64,000 bases of DNA from Parahaliea mediterranea (GTDB taxonomy: Bacteria > Pseudomonadota > Gammaproteobacteria > Pseudomonadales > Halieaceae), in assembly GCF_003402235.1 (NCBI RefSeq), contig NZ_QEWO01000006.1:219496-283495 (forward strand), written 5' to 3'. The notes beneath the pieces were generated by a model, which worked only from the letters and a program-made list of their open reading frames with translations, did no database searches and was not told where the DNA came from. The position numbers and the translations under genes were made by a program. Positions 8,429-17,884 of the stretch are shown piece after piece; the first letter of the stretch is position 1, and each line of letters opens with the position of its first letter.

Positions 8429-9088
8429 TCAGTGGTCCCAGAGATAACGGGCCGAGCGGTAGGTGACCTTCATCTTCGCCAGATCCAGCGGCGCCTTGAA
8501 GAAGCCGTGGTAGTCACCACGGGGATTGATCAGCACCACGTTGGCGCTGTGATCCACCTGGTAGTTCTCGCCTTGCCCTGGCACCTTGCGAAAAGGGGTG
8601 TTCAGGGCGGTGGCAAAGCGGTGCAGGTCCAGGAATTCGCCGGTTACCCCGACAAACGCCGGGTTGAAGTAGGGCACGTACTGGGCCAGTTGCTCGGGGG
8701 TATCCCGCGCCGGATCCACTGACACCATCACCACCTGCGTATCCGCCGCCTCGGTGCCTTCCAGCTCCCCGACAAAGTCATTGAGGAAGCTCATGGTGGT
8801 GGGGCAGATATCAGGGCAATAGGTAAAGCCAAAGAATACCAGCGTCCAGTGCCCCTCCAGGCGCGCCGGCGTGAAAGGCTTGCCGGCCTGATCCACCAAC
8901 GCAAACTCACCGATATCCCGCGGCGTTTCAAACATATAGGCGCCGTTCGCCTTCATTTCTGGCTCGCTCATGATGCGCGGCAGGCCAATGCGGTGCACAA
9001 AGCCCGCCACCACCACCACCATGAACAGCACCACAACCGCTACCGTCCACTGAATGCCGCGTCGCTGGCGGCGCGCCGCCTCAGTCAT
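8429..9088 (-). CDS. SCO1/SenC family copper chaperone
   Basis: A 219-residue membrane-anchored thioredoxin-fold protein. One N-terminal transmembrane segment (about residues 13-30) is followed by a periplasmic domain with the copper-binding C91-P-D-I-C95 and the distal histidine in VDHSANVVLI. The family delivers copper to the CuA centre of cytochrome oxidase subunit II. It is the last gene of the leftward oxidase cluster, 72 bases after ctaB. Confidence 0.92.
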   Translation of the reverse strand: MTEAARRQRRGIQWTVAVVVLFMVVVVAGFVHRIGLPRIMSEPEMKANGAYMFETPRDIGEFALVDQAGKPFTPARLEGHWTLVFFGFTYCPDICPTTMSFLNDFVGELEGTEAADTQVVMVSVDPARDTPEQLAQYVPYFNPAFVGVTGEFLDLHRFATALNTPFRKVPGQGENYQVDHSANVVLINPRGDYHGFFKAPLDLAKMKVTYRSARYLWDH

Positions 9089-9160
9089 GTTGCGCTCTTT
9101 TCGCTGCCATCAGTCTCATCTATCGTCGCTCCTTCATCGGCTTTTGCGCGCGTTCGCAGC

Positions 9161-10066
9161 TTACAGGGTGGCCACCGGGAACAGGTAGTGGTCCACCAGC
9201 ATCACAACGAACAGGGCCATCAGGTAAATAATGGAGTATTTGAAGGTTTCCATCGGCGCCTTCGGGTTGCGGTCACGCAACAGCTCGATGGCCCAGTACA
9301 AAAAGCCGCCGCCCAGCACCACCGCGCCCAGCAGGTAGAGCGGCCCACTCATGCGGGTGACAAAGGGGAGGAGGGTGATGGCAAACATCATCAGGGTGTA
9401 GAGCAGAATGTGCACCTTGGTGAACTTTACCCCGTGGGTCACCGGCAGCATGGGGATGTCCACCGCGGCATATTCCTCGCGCCGGTGGATGGCCAGGGCC
9501 CAGAAGTGCGGCGGCGTCCAGGCGAAGATGATCAACACCAGCAACAGGGCGTGGCCGTGAATTTCGCCGGTGACGGCGGTCCAGCCGAGCAGGGGAGGGG
9601 CCGCGCCCGCCAGCCCGCCAATCACAATGTTCTGGGGCGTGGCCCGCTTCAGGAACATGGTGTAGACAAAGGCGTAGCCCACCAGGGAGGCCAGGGTCAG
9701 CCAGGCGGTGAGGGCGTTGATCCAGATCATCAGGATGGCCATGCCGGCCACCCCCAGCACGGTAGCGAACACGATGGCGCCACGGGTGCTGACCCGCCCC
9801 TTGGCCACCGGGCGGTTGCGGGTTCGGGCCATGCGCTGGTCCACCTGCTGGTCCACCAGGTGGTTGACGGCGGCAGCCGCGCCGGCACACAGGGCAATGC
9901 CGAGGTTGCCCAGAATCAGCACGTGCCAGGGCACCATGCCCGGCACCGCCATGAACATGCCGATGGCCGAGGTGAGGATCATCAGCAGGACAACATTGGG
10001 CTTGGTCAGCTCCTTGTAGTCCCGCCAGCTGGCTTTCTGGCCAGCGATTGCGCTGCTTTCAGACAT
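9161..10066 (-). CDS. ctaB: Protohaem IX farnesyltransferase (haem O synthase)
   Basis: A 301-residue UbiA-family integral membrane prenyltransferase that converts protohaem to haem O. About nine hydrophobic segments are visible, and the two Asp-containing prenyl-binding loops are present ([19 protein letters not shown] and the later [14 protein letters not shown] region). Haem O is the substrate of haem A synthase, but no such gene lies beside it. In comparable clusters COX15/ctaA comes directly upstream; here the upstream neighbour ends only 21 bases before this start codon. Confidence 0.93.
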   Translation of the reverse strand: MSESSAIAGQKASWRDYKELTKPNVVLLMILTSAIGMFMAVPGMVPWHVLILGNLGIALCAGAAAAVNHLVDQQVDQRMARTRNRPVAKGRVSTRGAIVFATVLGVAGMAILMIWINALTAWLTLASLVGYAFVYTMFLKRATPQNIVIGGLAGAAPPLLGWTAVTGEIHGHALLLVLIIFAWTPPHFWALAIHRREEYAAVDIPMLPVTHGVKFTKVHILLYTLMMFAITLLPFVTRMSGPLYLLGAVVLGGGFLYWAIELLRDRNPKAPMETFKYSIIYLMALFVVMLVDHYLFPVATL

Positions 10067-10087
10067 GGTGTGGCACTAGGTCGCTAA

Positions 10088-10768
10088 TCAGTTGCTGGAG
10101 TTTTTCAGCAGGAATTTAAGGTCGGCGATGACATCCTTGTAGGAGACGCTGTCATCGTAGCGCATCATGATCCAGCCGGCCGGGTCCACCAGGTACCAGC
10201 TGTCCGGGGCGTCGGCATGCTCCGGGAACAGGCTCTGCATTTGGCCGGAGGTCCCTGTCAGCGCCAGTACCTCCGGGTGTTCGCGCTCCAGGTAGGTGGC
10301 AAAATCCGCTGGCAGGGGATGCCCGTCGCTGAGCTGGTCCACCGCAAGGCGGGTACTGCCGGGCTTGATGTCGCTCACGTAGAAACGGCGGATGCGATTG
10401 TACTCTTTGCCCATCGCCAGGTGTATCTGCCGGGTCAGGTACAGCAGGTGCTCGCAGGCACTGTCGCAGCGTGCACTCTCGTTGGCCACCACAAAGGTCC
10501 ACTGGGGCTCCAGCACACTGAAGGCAAAGGCACTGCCATCGGCCTCTGTCAGCCCGGCCTCCGCCAGCTGCCGCGGCGGCTGCACCAGGTTGCCGCGATT
10601 GGCCGTGCCCAGCACGCCGACGATGTCGAGATCGCCCTTCACCACGAAGAACCACAGCCAGGAGGCAGCCAGGATCATGGTCACCGGCAGCCCGGCGATC
10701 AGCAGCAGTACCAGGCGCCCATTACTGGCGCCAGCTGCGGCGGGGGTTTTGCTGTTACTTTGCACCAC
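10088..10768 (-). CDS. Membrane-anchored thioredoxin-like protein, oxidase-assembly associated
   Basis: A 226-residue protein with a single N-terminal transmembrane segment (about residues 19-42) and a periplasmic domain of thioredoxin-like character. It carries C-D-S-A-C in the position where SCO proteins carry CxxxC, and ends with the WYLVDPAGWIMMRYDD pattern of thioredoxin-fold proteins. Unannotated proteins of this kind occupy the same place between SURF1 and ctaA/ctaB in other gammaproteobacterial cox clusters, so a role in oxidase maturation is inferred. The GTG start abuts the SURF1 stop codon, with AGGAGA upstream. Confidence 0.7.
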   Translation of the reverse strand: MVQSNSKTPAAAGASNGRLVLLLIAGLPVTMILAASWLWFFVVKGDLDIVGVLGTANRGNLVQPPRQLAEAGLTEADGSAFAFSVLEPQWTFVVANESARCDSACEHLLYLTRQIHLAMGKEYNRIRRFYVSDIKPGSTRLAVDQLSDGHPLPADFATYLEREHPEVLALTGTSGQMQSLFPEHADAPDSWYLVDPAGWIMMRYDDSVSYKDVIADLKFLLKNSSN

Positions 10769-11539
10769 TTAGTTCTCCTGGGTTTCACGCCGGCGCAGCC
10801 ACTGCCAGAGGTTGGAGCTGCGCAGCAGGAACAGTATCACCAGCGCCAGCGCCATGCAGAACCACTGCACGGCGTAGCCGGTGTGCTTGGCCGGGCTTGC
10901 GTTCACCACCGGCCACTCGGCCACCAGTGCCGCCGGATCCTCGGACGCCAGGCGCAGCGACCAGGGCAGTACAGGGCGGCCAATTCGCTCGCCCAGCGCT
11001 TGCGCTACACCGGTGGCTTCCACCGACTGCACCACCAGCGGCCAGTCGCCATCCAGGGCCTGCTCGCCCAGCAGGTAGGGCTCGTCGGGCGGTACGTACA
11101 GGCTGCCGTGGATAACCTGCGCACCCGCTGGCTGGGGCACACGGGGCAGGGCACGCCGGGCCGGATCGCCCGCCACCCAGCCGCGGTTCACCAGCAGGCT
11201 GCGCTCGCTGCCCGCCAAATGAAAAAGGCCAATCACTTCATAACCAAAGCGGCCCTGCTTGATGCGGTTGTCCAGCAGCAGGTAACGCTGGGGGTCGAAT
11301 TCGCCACGGGCAAGGGCAGGGCGGTAGGCCAGCTCCGCCGGCGGCAGCTGCCACAGCTGGCCGGCCTCCGCCGCTGGCAGGGCCCGGCGCGCCTCAAAGG
11401 TTGCCGCCAGGGCGCGCTTTTCATCGGCCCGCTGCAATTGCCAGAAGCCAAGGCCAATCAACAGGGGCAGCAGCAGGGCGGTAAACAGGGTAGTGCGCCA
11501 CTCCAGGTCGAACTTAAGGCCCACGGCAGGTTGCACCAT
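10769..11539 (-). CDS. SURF1 family oxidase assembly protein
   Basis: A 256-residue protein with the SURF1 layout: one transmembrane helix near the N terminus (residues about 15-30, ending in GFWQLQRADEK), a periplasmic domain and a second helix near the C terminus (GYAVQWFCMALALVILF). Typical motifs are LLLDNR, LVNRGWV and the HTGYAVQWF box. The family helps insert haem A into subunit I. It abuts the next gene with no spacing, so translation is probably coupled. Confidence 0.9.
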   Translation of the reverse strand: MVQPAVGLKFDLEWRTTLFTALLLPLLIGLGFWQLQRADEKRALAATFEARRALPAAEAGQLWQLPPAELAYRPALARGEFDPQRYLLLDNRIKQGRFGYEVIGLFHLAGSERSLLVNRGWVAGDPARRALPRVPQPAGAQVIHGSLYVPPDEPYLLGEQALDGDWPLVVQSVEATGVAQALGERIGRPVLPWSLRLASEDPAALVAEWPVVNASPAKHTGYAVQWFCMALALVILFLLRSSNLWQWLRRRETQEN

Positions 11540-11627
11540 CAGTGCGCTCCCGGGGGCCGGCCGGGCCCCGGCGGCAACAAGGGTGCGCCTGGTTTATACT
11601 GCCCGGCCCTGAACGAGGAAGTGAACA

Positions 11628-11888
11628 TTGCTGAAGATCGCGATAATACTGCTGATGGTTGCGCTGGTGGCGAGCCTGGCGAGCGGGTTCTATTTTCTGA
11701 TGGTGGACCAGGGCGACCGCCACAAGCGCCGCCTGTGGCATTCACTGGGTGTGCGCCTGGGCCTGGCCATTGGGCTGGCGGCCCTGATTGTCTACGGCGT
11801 GGCCACCGGCCAGCTGGGCCACCGCAATCCCTGGGATGCCGGGCCGGCGCAACAGGCGCCAGCGGCATCCGGGGACACGGCGAACTGA
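11628..11888 (+). CDS. DUF2909 family twin-transmembrane protein
   Basis: An 86-residue protein with two hydrophobic segments separated by a short basic loop (DRHKRR), matching the small DUF2909 family found inside cox clusters of Pseudomonas-type bacteria. Function is unknown; association with the oxidase is inferred from location. The start is TTG at 11628, supported by GAGGAA seven bases upstream; no in-frame ATG gives a full first helix. It runs against the flanking cox genes, and its stop codon is immediately adjacent to the coxC stop on the other strand. Confidence 0.75.
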   Translation: MLKIAIILLMVALVASLASGFYFLMVDQGDRHKRRLWHSLGVRLGLAIGLAALIVYGVATGQLGHRNPWDAGPAQQAPAASGDTAN

Positions 11889-12854
11889 TTACAGAATGTA
11901 GACAAACAGGAACAGGAACACCCACACCACGTCCACAAAGTGCCAGTACCAGCTGGAGGCTTCAAAGCCAAAGTGGTCATCGGCGGTGAAGTGACCGTAT
12001 TTCACGGAGCGAATCCACTGGATCAGCAGCATGGTCATGCCCATCATCACGTGGAAGCCGTGGAAGCCGGTCAACATGAAGAAGGTTGAGCCGTAGATCC
12101 CTGAGTTCAGGGTCAGGCCGAAGTGGGCGTAGGCTTCGTAGTATTCCAGCGCCTGTAGGCCAACGAAGGTAATCCCCAGTAGCACGGTCAGGCCGAGCCA
12201 GAGATTGAACTTCTTCTTGTTGCCATCCAGCAGCCCCAGGTGGGCAATGTGCACCGTCACGCTGGAGGAGAGCAGGATAATGGTGTTCCACAGGGGCAAC
12301 CACTTGTACCAGGCGCCGGCTTCGGCGAAGGCCATGCTCTTCTCGTAGCTCTGGAACTCACCATTATTGGCAATCAACTGGTTGCCAACACCGCCCACCG
12401 CTTCCTGGGGCGTGGCCGCCATCGGCCAGCTGTACTGGAAGCCTTCCCACAATAGATCGTTCATGCGTCCGGCTTCGCCCTCACCGGCCAGCCAGGGGCC
12501 GGCCAGGGTGCGCACGTAGAACAGGGTGCCGAAGAAGGCGAAGAAGAACATCACCTCGGAGAAGATGAACCAGAACATACCCAGCACATAGGACTTTTTC
12601 AGCTGGGCGCTGTTCATGCCGGCGATGTTTTCGCGAATGGTGGTGCGGAACCACACAAACAGGGTGCCGGCAAAGAAGGCCAGGCCGACGTAGAGAATGG
12701 TCCACGAAGGGGCACCGTCACCAAAGGTCATCTGGTTCAGGCCGTGGGACGCGCCGAAGATGCTGAGAATCAAGCCGATGGTGGCACACACCGCCAGCTT
12801 GCTCTTCTCCGGTACGTAATACTTTTCGTACTCAGTGGATGTTTCGGTATTCAT
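11889..12854 (-). CDS. coxC: Cytochrome c oxidase subunit III
   Basis: A 321-residue, seven-helix inner-membrane protein. Characteristic blocks are FWFIFSEVMFFFAFFGTLFY, HIAHLGLL, the helix-loop GFHGFHVMMG and the C-terminal SSWYWHFVDVVWVFLFLFVYIL type ending. Subunit III stabilises the catalytic core and proton uptake of haem-copper oxidases. The long loop between the third and fourth helices is within the range of gammaproteobacterial versions. GGAGA precedes the ATG. It follows ctaG in the leftward cox operon. Confidence 0.95.
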   Translation of the reverse strand: MNTETSTEYEKYYVPEKSKLAVCATIGLILSIFGASHGLNQMTFGDGAPSWTILYVGLAFFAGTLFVWFRTTIRENIAGMNSAQLKKSYVLGMFWFIFSEVMFFFAFFGTLFYVRTLAGPWLAGEGEAGRMNDLLWEGFQYSWPMAATPQEAVGGVGNQLIANNGEFQSYEKSMAFAEAGAWYKWLPLWNTIILLSSSVTVHIAHLGLLDGNKKKFNLWLGLTVLLGITFVGLQALEYYEAYAHFGLTLNSGIYGSTFFMLTGFHGFHVMMGMTMLLIQWIRSVKYGHFTADDHFGFEASSWYWHFVDVVWVFLFLFVYIL

Positions 12855-12900
12855 CTTATTGGTTCTCCATTGAACTCACACCGGCCCCCGACCGGTGACA

Positions 12901-13461
12901 TCAGCGCGTGGCGATTGCACCCTGCGCCATATCGGTCACATCAAATATCGTATACGAGAGCGTGATTGTGTGGATATCCCGCGGCAGTTCGCGATCGACA
13001 ATGAACTGCAGCGGCATTTCCGCCCCGGACTCGCCCTCCAGCGGCTGTTGGTTGAAGCAGAAGCATTCCGTTTTGTGAAAGTACTCGGCGGCGCGGCTTG
13101 GCGACACGCTGGGTATCGCCTGGGCCACCATGTCCTTCGCCAGGGGGTTGTAGGCGTTAAACACAGTGTCGTTGGACGCGCCCGGGTGCACTTTCATCAC
13201 CGTCTGGCTGGGGGAAAACTCCCAGGGCATGCCTTCGTTGTTGGTGGCCACGAACTGGATGGTAACCACCCGGTCCTCGTCCACACCGGATTGCACCGCG
13301 GTATAGGCCTGACCCGAGGTCTTGCCGTTGATGCCAAGGGCATCACACAGCACGTTGTACAGCGGCACCATCACCACAAACACAAAGGCAAACATGCAAA
13401 TCGCCACCGCCACCAGCTTGGCGGCGGTGTCGATGGCGGGATTTGCGCTGATGCGTATCAC
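12901..13461 (-). CDS. ctaG: Cytochrome c oxidase assembly protein CtaG/Cox11
   Basis: A 186-residue membrane-anchored copper chaperone for the CuB site of subunit I. There is one N-terminal transmembrane segment (about residues 15-35) and a periplasmic immunoglobulin-like domain with the copper motif CFCF within KTECFCFNQQ. The start is GTG at 13461, just after the coxA stop codon, with GAGGGT as a plausible ribosome binding site. It lies between coxA and coxC as in many proteobacteria. Confidence 0.92.
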   Translation of the reverse strand: MIRISANPAIDTAAKLVAVAICMFAFVFVVMVPLYNVLCDALGINGKTSGQAYTAVQSGVDEDRVVTIQFVATNNEGMPWEFSPSQTVMKVHPGASNDTVFNAYNPLAKDMVAQAIPSVSPSRAAEYFHKTECFCFNQQPLEGESGAEMPLQFIVDRELPRDIHTITLSYTIFDVTDMAQGAIATR

Positions 13462-13473
13462 GGCTGGCTACCC

Positions 13474-15054
13474 TCAGGAGTGCGCGTGGCCCGGGTCGAT
13501 CTTGGGCGGCGTTTCAAAGGTGTGGTAGGGCGCCGGCGTCGGCACCGTCCACTCCAGGCCTTCGGCGCCATCCCAGACTTTTTCGTCGGAGGTGGGCTTG
13601 CCGGCCACGATGGTCGCAATCACGTTGTACAGGAACAGGATCTGCGAGGAGCCATAGATGAAGGCGCCGATGCTGGACATCATGTTGAAGTCAGCAAACT
13701 GCAGGGCGTAGTCCGGAATCCGCCGCGGCATGCCCGCCAGCCCCACAAAGTGCTGCGGGAAGAAGGTGAGGTTGAAGCCAATGAAGGAAATCCAGAAGTG
13801 GGTCTTGCCCATGGTTTCGTTGTACATCTTGCCGCACCACTTGGGCAGCCAGTAGTACACCGCAGCGGTCATGGAGAACACCGCGCCCGCCACCATCACG
13901 TAGTGGAAGTGGGCCACCACGAAGTAGCTGTCATGGTACTGGAAGTCCGCCGGGGCAATGGACAGCATCAGGCCGGTAAAGCCGCCGATGGTGAACAGCA
14001 CCAGAAAGCCCAGTGAGAACAGCATCGGGGTTTCGAAGGTCAGCGCACCGCGCCACATGGTGGAGATCCAGTTGAACACCTTCACCCCGGTGGGCACGGC
14101 AATCAGCATGGTGGCGTACATGAAGAACAGCTCACCGGCGATCGGCATGCCCACGGTGTACATGTGGTGGGCCCACACGATGAAGGACAGGAAGGCGATG
14201 GAGGCCGTCGCGTAGACCATGGAGTCGTAGCCGAACAGCGGCTTGCGCGAGAAGGCTGGGATGATCTGGGACACCACGCCGAAGGCCGGCAGGATGATGA
14301 TGTATACCTCGGGGTGGCCGAAGAACCAGAACACGTGCTGGAACAGCACCGGGTCACCGCCACCGGCAGCACTGAAGAAGCTGGTGCCGAAGTGGATGTC
14401 CATCAGCATCATGGTCACCGCCCCGGCGAGCACCGGCATCACCGCCACCAGCAGGAAGGCGGTGATCAGCCAGGTCCACACGAACAGCGGCATCTTCATG
14501 TAGGTCATACCCGGGGCGCGCAGGTTCATCACCGTGGCGATGATGTTGATCGAGCCCATGATGGAGGAGATCCCCAGCACGTGGATACAGAAGATGAAGA
14601 TGGTCACCGACGGCGCCGCGTAGGTAGTGGACAGCGGGGCGTAGAAGGTCCAGCCGAAGGCCGGGGCGCCGCCGTCCATGAACAGGGTGCTGGCCAGCAG
14701 CAGGAAGGCCGGAGGCAGGATCCAGAAGCTCCAGTTGTTCATCCGCGGCAGGGCCATGTCCGGCGCCCCGATCATCATCGGGATCATCCAGTTGGCCAGG
14801 CCCACGAAGGAGGGCATGATCGCGCCGAATACCATCACCAGCCCGTGCAGGGTGGTCATCTGGTTGAAAAACAGCGGGTCAACCAGTTGCATGCCGGGCT
14901 GGAACAGCTCGGCACGGATAACCATGGCGAAGGAGCCGCCCAGGATAAACATGGCGAACGAGAACCACAGGTACATGGTTCCGATGTCTTTGTGGTTGGT
15001 GGTAAAGAGCCACCGTGAAAGGCCCTTGGCAGGACCGTGATGATGATCTCCCAT
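13474..15054 (-). CDS. coxA: Cytochrome c oxidase subunit I
   Basis: A 526-residue twelve-helix haem-copper oxidase core subunit that binds the low-spin haem and the haem-CuB oxygen-reduction centre. Visible signatures are the CuB/haem region HVFWFFGHPEVYIIILPAFG, the HHMYTVG loop and the haem ligand region HDSYFVVAHFHYVM. The E in GHPEV marks the type A1 proton channel. The ATG at 15054 is chosen over the upstream ATG because GGAGGAG stands five bases before it. It sits 15 bases after coxB. Confidence 0.96.
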   Translation of the reverse strand: MGDHHHGPAKGLSRWLFTTNHKDIGTMYLWFSFAMFILGGSFAMVIRAELFQPGMQLVDPLFFNQMTTLHGLVMVFGAIMPSFVGLANWMIPMMIGAPDMALPRMNNWSFWILPPAFLLLASTLFMDGGAPAFGWTFYAPLSTTYAAPSVTIFIFCIHVLGISSIMGSINIIATVMNLRAPGMTYMKMPLFVWTWLITAFLLVAVMPVLAGAVTMMLMDIHFGTSFFSAAGGGDPVLFQHVFWFFGHPEVYIIILPAFGVVSQIIPAFSRKPLFGYDSMVYATASIAFLSFIVWAHHMYTVGMPIAGELFFMYATMLIAVPTGVKVFNWISTMWRGALTFETPMLFSLGFLVLFTIGGFTGLMLSIAPADFQYHDSYFVVAHFHYVMVAGAVFSMTAAVYYWLPKWCGKMYNETMGKTHFWISFIGFNLTFFPQHFVGLAGMPRRIPDYALQFADFNMMSSIGAFIYGSSQILFLYNVIATIVAGKPTSDEKVWDGAEGLEWTVPTPAPYHTFETPPKIDPGHAHS

Positions 15055-15069
15055 CGTTATCTCCTCCAA

Positions 15070-16239
15070 TTAGCCTTTTTTGTGATTGAAAACGTCGATC
15101 GGCTGGACGGTGTCGCCCATGTTGTTGCCAAACGCGTTGCGCTGATACGTGATGACAGCCGCCATGTCGACATCGTTGAGCTGGCCGCCAAAGGCCTGCA
15201 TCGCGGTGCCGGGCACGCCGTTGATGCCCACCTCAAGGTGGCCGGCCAGATCGCCGGTGGCAATCGGGCTGCCGGCGATGGCATTACCCAGGCCGCCTTC
15301 ACCGCTGGCGCCGTGACAGGCCGCACAGCTGCGATCGTAAACCGCCTTGCCGCGCTCCATCAGTTCGTCCATGGAGAAGGTCTGGGCCATCAGCTTCTTG
15401 ATTTCGGCCGCTTCCGCCTGCTTCTCGCTGAGCCAGCTGGCGTACTCTTCCTTGCTCACCACGTTGACCACGATGGGCATGAAGCCGTGATCCTTGCCGC
15501 ACAGCTCCGCGCACTGGCCACGGTACACGCCCTCTTCGGACGCGTGGGTCCAGGTTTCGTTGATGAACCCGGGGATGGCGTCTTTCTTCACCGCCAGCTC
15601 CGGCACCCACCAGGCGTGTATCACGTCGTTGGCGGTCACCAGGAAGCGGACTTTGGTATCCACCGGGATCACCAGGGGCTCGTCCACCTCCAGCAGGTAG
15701 TGCTCGCCCTTGTCCTCGGTGTTGTAGATTTCGCCCTGCGGCGTGCGCAGGTTACTGAAGAAGGCGACATTTTCGCCGCTTTCGTTCAGGTATTCGTATT
15801 TCCACTTCCACTGGTAGCCGGTAATGAGCACGTCCATTTCGGCGTCCTCAAAATCGTAGATTTCCAGCAGGGTGGAAGTGGCGGGAACCGCCATACCGAT
15901 AAGAATGAAGAAGGGCACAACGGTCCAGGCGATCTCGACCTTGGTGCTCTCGTGAAAGGTAGCGGGTGTAACACCCCGTGATTTGCGGTGGTAGTAGATG
16001 GAGTAGAACATCACCCCGAATACCAGCACGCCGATGATGACGCAGATCCAGAAGATGGTCATGTGCAGATCAAAGATACGCTGGCCCACTTCGGTAGCGC
16101 CCGGTGACATATTGATTTCATTCACCTTGGCAGCCGCGGCAGCGGTACCGGCTTGCAGCAGGCCGAACAGCATCAGCACAGGACCAAGCGCCAGGGCAGT
16201 GAGCCGCTTCGCTCTCAAGAACATTTCCCGTGTCTCCAT
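15070..16239 (-). CDS. coxB: Cytochrome c oxidase subunit II with fused cytochrome c domain (caa3 type)
   Basis: A 389-residue protein: signal peptide (ends near AAAA/KVNE), two transmembrane helices, a cupredoxin domain with the CuA ligands CAELCGKDHGFM, and a C-terminal class I cytochrome c domain with the haem motif CAACH. The fused haem domain makes this a caa3-type subunit II that can accept electrons directly from soluble carriers such as the cytochromes c4 and c5 encoded upstream. It is the first gene of the leftward operon. An alternative ATG at 16224 would remove five residues; the ribosome binding site does not decide clearly. Confidence 0.94.
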   Translation of the reverse strand: METREMFLRAKRLTALALGPVLMLFGLLQAGTAAAAAKVNEINMSPGATEVGQRIFDLHMTIFWICVIIGVLVFGVMFYSIYYHRKSRGVTPATFHESTKVEIAWTVVPFFILIGMAVPATSTLLEIYDFEDAEMDVLITGYQWKWKYEYLNESGENVAFFSNLRTPQGEIYNTEDKGEHYLLEVDEPLVIPVDTKVRFLVTANDVIHAWWVPELAVKKDAIPGFINETWTHASEEGVYRGQCAELCGKDHGFMPIVVNVVSKEEYASWLSEKQAEAAEIKKLMAQTFSMDELMERGKAVYDRSCAACHGASGEGGLGNAIAGSPIATGDLAGHLEVGINGVPGTAMQAFGGQLNDVDMAAVITYQRNAFGNNMGDTVQPIDVFNHKKG

Positions 16240-16556
16240 TATTTATATCGGTTATTGTCCCCACAGCCAGCGCGCCCGGTGAAGTCTGCTCGCCACACCC
16301 CTGTGTAAAGTCCGTAGCCGCTGGCAGATGCGGCCACTGACCGTTGGGAGTGCAGAATTAGGAGACGTCTTGAACGTACCAGCTGACACAGTCGCAGCCC
16401 CTGCGACCAATTGTCGCGGGAGGCAAGCTTCCCGAGTATACCGAAAGAAAATCGCAAAACCTACACGGTGCAAGGCTTTCCCCACCCCGGTCGAGGTACA
16501 CCCGCCCCAGCCAGGCCCGGTGCTGGTTTGGCACCGAAGCCCCAGAGGCACAATAT
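16240..16556. other. Intergenic region upstream of coxB and the MATE gene
   Basis: About 317 bases between divergent genes with no convincing ORF. The best promoter element seen is TATACT on the minus strand (16440-16435), a good -10 box for coxB but with no good -35 at 17 bases. Nothing else was recognised. Confidence 0.5.
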
Positions 16557-17879
16557 ATGCCCGCATTTAGCGCGCTGGACCGCAAAATCTGGGGTATAGC
16601 CTGGCCGGCGATCCTCTCCAATATTTCCATACCCCTGCTGGGGCTGGCGGATGCCACCATTCTCGGCCACCTGGACAGCCCCCGCTACCTGGGCGCGGTC
16701 GCCATCGGCGGCTCCCTGCTGGCGTTTCTGTACTGGGGCTTTGGCTTTCTGCGCATGGGCACCACCGGGCTGGTGGCCCGCGCCGCCGGGGCCGGGCGCG
16801 AGCAGGAGGCACTGCTGGTGCTGGCGCGCTCGGCCCTGCTGGCGCTGCTGATTGCCATCGCCCTGCTGGCCCTGCACCCCCTGCTGCTTGGTGCCGGCTT
16901 TGCGCTGATGGCGCCGGCGGCGGACATCCTGCCCTTCGCCGACAGCTATGTGCGCATCCGCCTGTACAGCGCACCGGCGGTGCTTATCACCTACGCCGTG
17001 GTGGGCTGGTGCATTGGCCGCCAGGACACCCGCCGACCCCTGCTGATCGTGGTGAGCGCCAATGTGCTCAACATCTTGCTGGACCTGCTGTTTATCCTCG
17101 GCCTTGGCCTGACCAGCGACGGTGCCGCCCTGGCCACGGTAATCGCCGAATACACCGGCTGCGCCCTGGCCCTGTGGCTGGTGTGGCGGGCCCTGCCGGA
17201 TACCCCGTGGCGACACATCGCCAGCCAGCTGTGGCAGCCGGCGCAGTACCGCGCGTTACTGCGCAGCAACTGGCACCTGTTTGTGCGCACCATCTGCCTG
17301 CTGGCGGGTTTTGCGTTTTTCACCGCCGCCGGCGACAAGCTGGGCGCCACCGTACTGGCCGCCAACGCGCTGATGCTGCAACTGCTGATGTTCTGCGCCC
17401 ATGCCCTGGACGGCTTTGCCTTTGCCGCCGAAGGGCTGACCGGCCAGCGGCAGGGCGCCGGGGACCGCGCCGGCTTCCGGGCCGCGGTGCAACGTTGCGC
17501 CCTGTGGTGCGGCATCACCGCCGTGCTGCTGACCGCGCTGCTGTGGCTGGGGGGCTACCTGCTGCCCCAGTGGCTGACCGCCCTGGAGCCGGTGCGTCAG
17601 TCACTGCGCGAGCACTGGCCCTGGCTGCTGCTGATGCCGCTGGCCGCCGGCCCCAGCTACCTGCTGGACGGGGTGTTCATCGGCACCGCGCAAACCCGGC
17701 CGATGATGGTGTCGATGCTGGCCAGCATGGCGCTGGTCTACCTGCCGGTGTGGTACCTGAGCCGGGGCTGGGGCAACCACGGCCTGTGGCTGGCCTTTGT
17801 GCTGTTCAACGCCGCCCGCGGCACCACCCTCTATCCCGCCTACCGGCGGCGCTGGGGCGGCAAACAAGGGGGGTGTTGA
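16557..17879 (+). CDS. MATE family efflux transporter, DinF-like
   Basis: A 440-residue inner-membrane protein with about twelve transmembrane helices in two homologous halves. The N-terminal IWGIAWPAILSNISIPLLGLADATILGHL segment is typical of the DinF branch of MATE cation/drug antiporters, including the Asp in the first helix. The family exports organic cations or drugs coupled to sodium or proton entry. It is divergent from coxB and convergent with the yheV-like gene (six-base gap). The substrate cannot be inferred. Confidence 0.88.
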   Translation: MPAFSALDRKIWGIAWPAILSNISIPLLGLADATILGHLDSPRYLGAVAIGGSLLAFLYWGFGFLRMGTTGLVARAAGAGREQEALLVLARSALLALLIAIALLALHPLLLGAGFALMAPAADILPFADSYVRIRLYSAPAVLITYAVVGWCIGRQDTRRPLLIVVSANVLNILLDLLFILGLGLTSDGAALATVIAEYTGCALALWLVWRALPDTPWRHIASQLWQPAQYRALLRSNWHLFVRTICLLAGFAFFTAAGDKLGATVLAANALMLQLLMFCAHALDGFAFAAEGLTGQRQGAGDRAGFRAAVQRCALWCGITAVLLTALLWLGGYLLPQWLTALEPVRQSLREHWPWLLLMPLAAGPSYLLDGVFIGTAQTRPMMVSMLASMALVYLPVWYLSRGWGNHGLWLAFVLFNAARGTTLYPAYRRRWGGKQGGC

Positions 17880-17884
17880 GGGTA

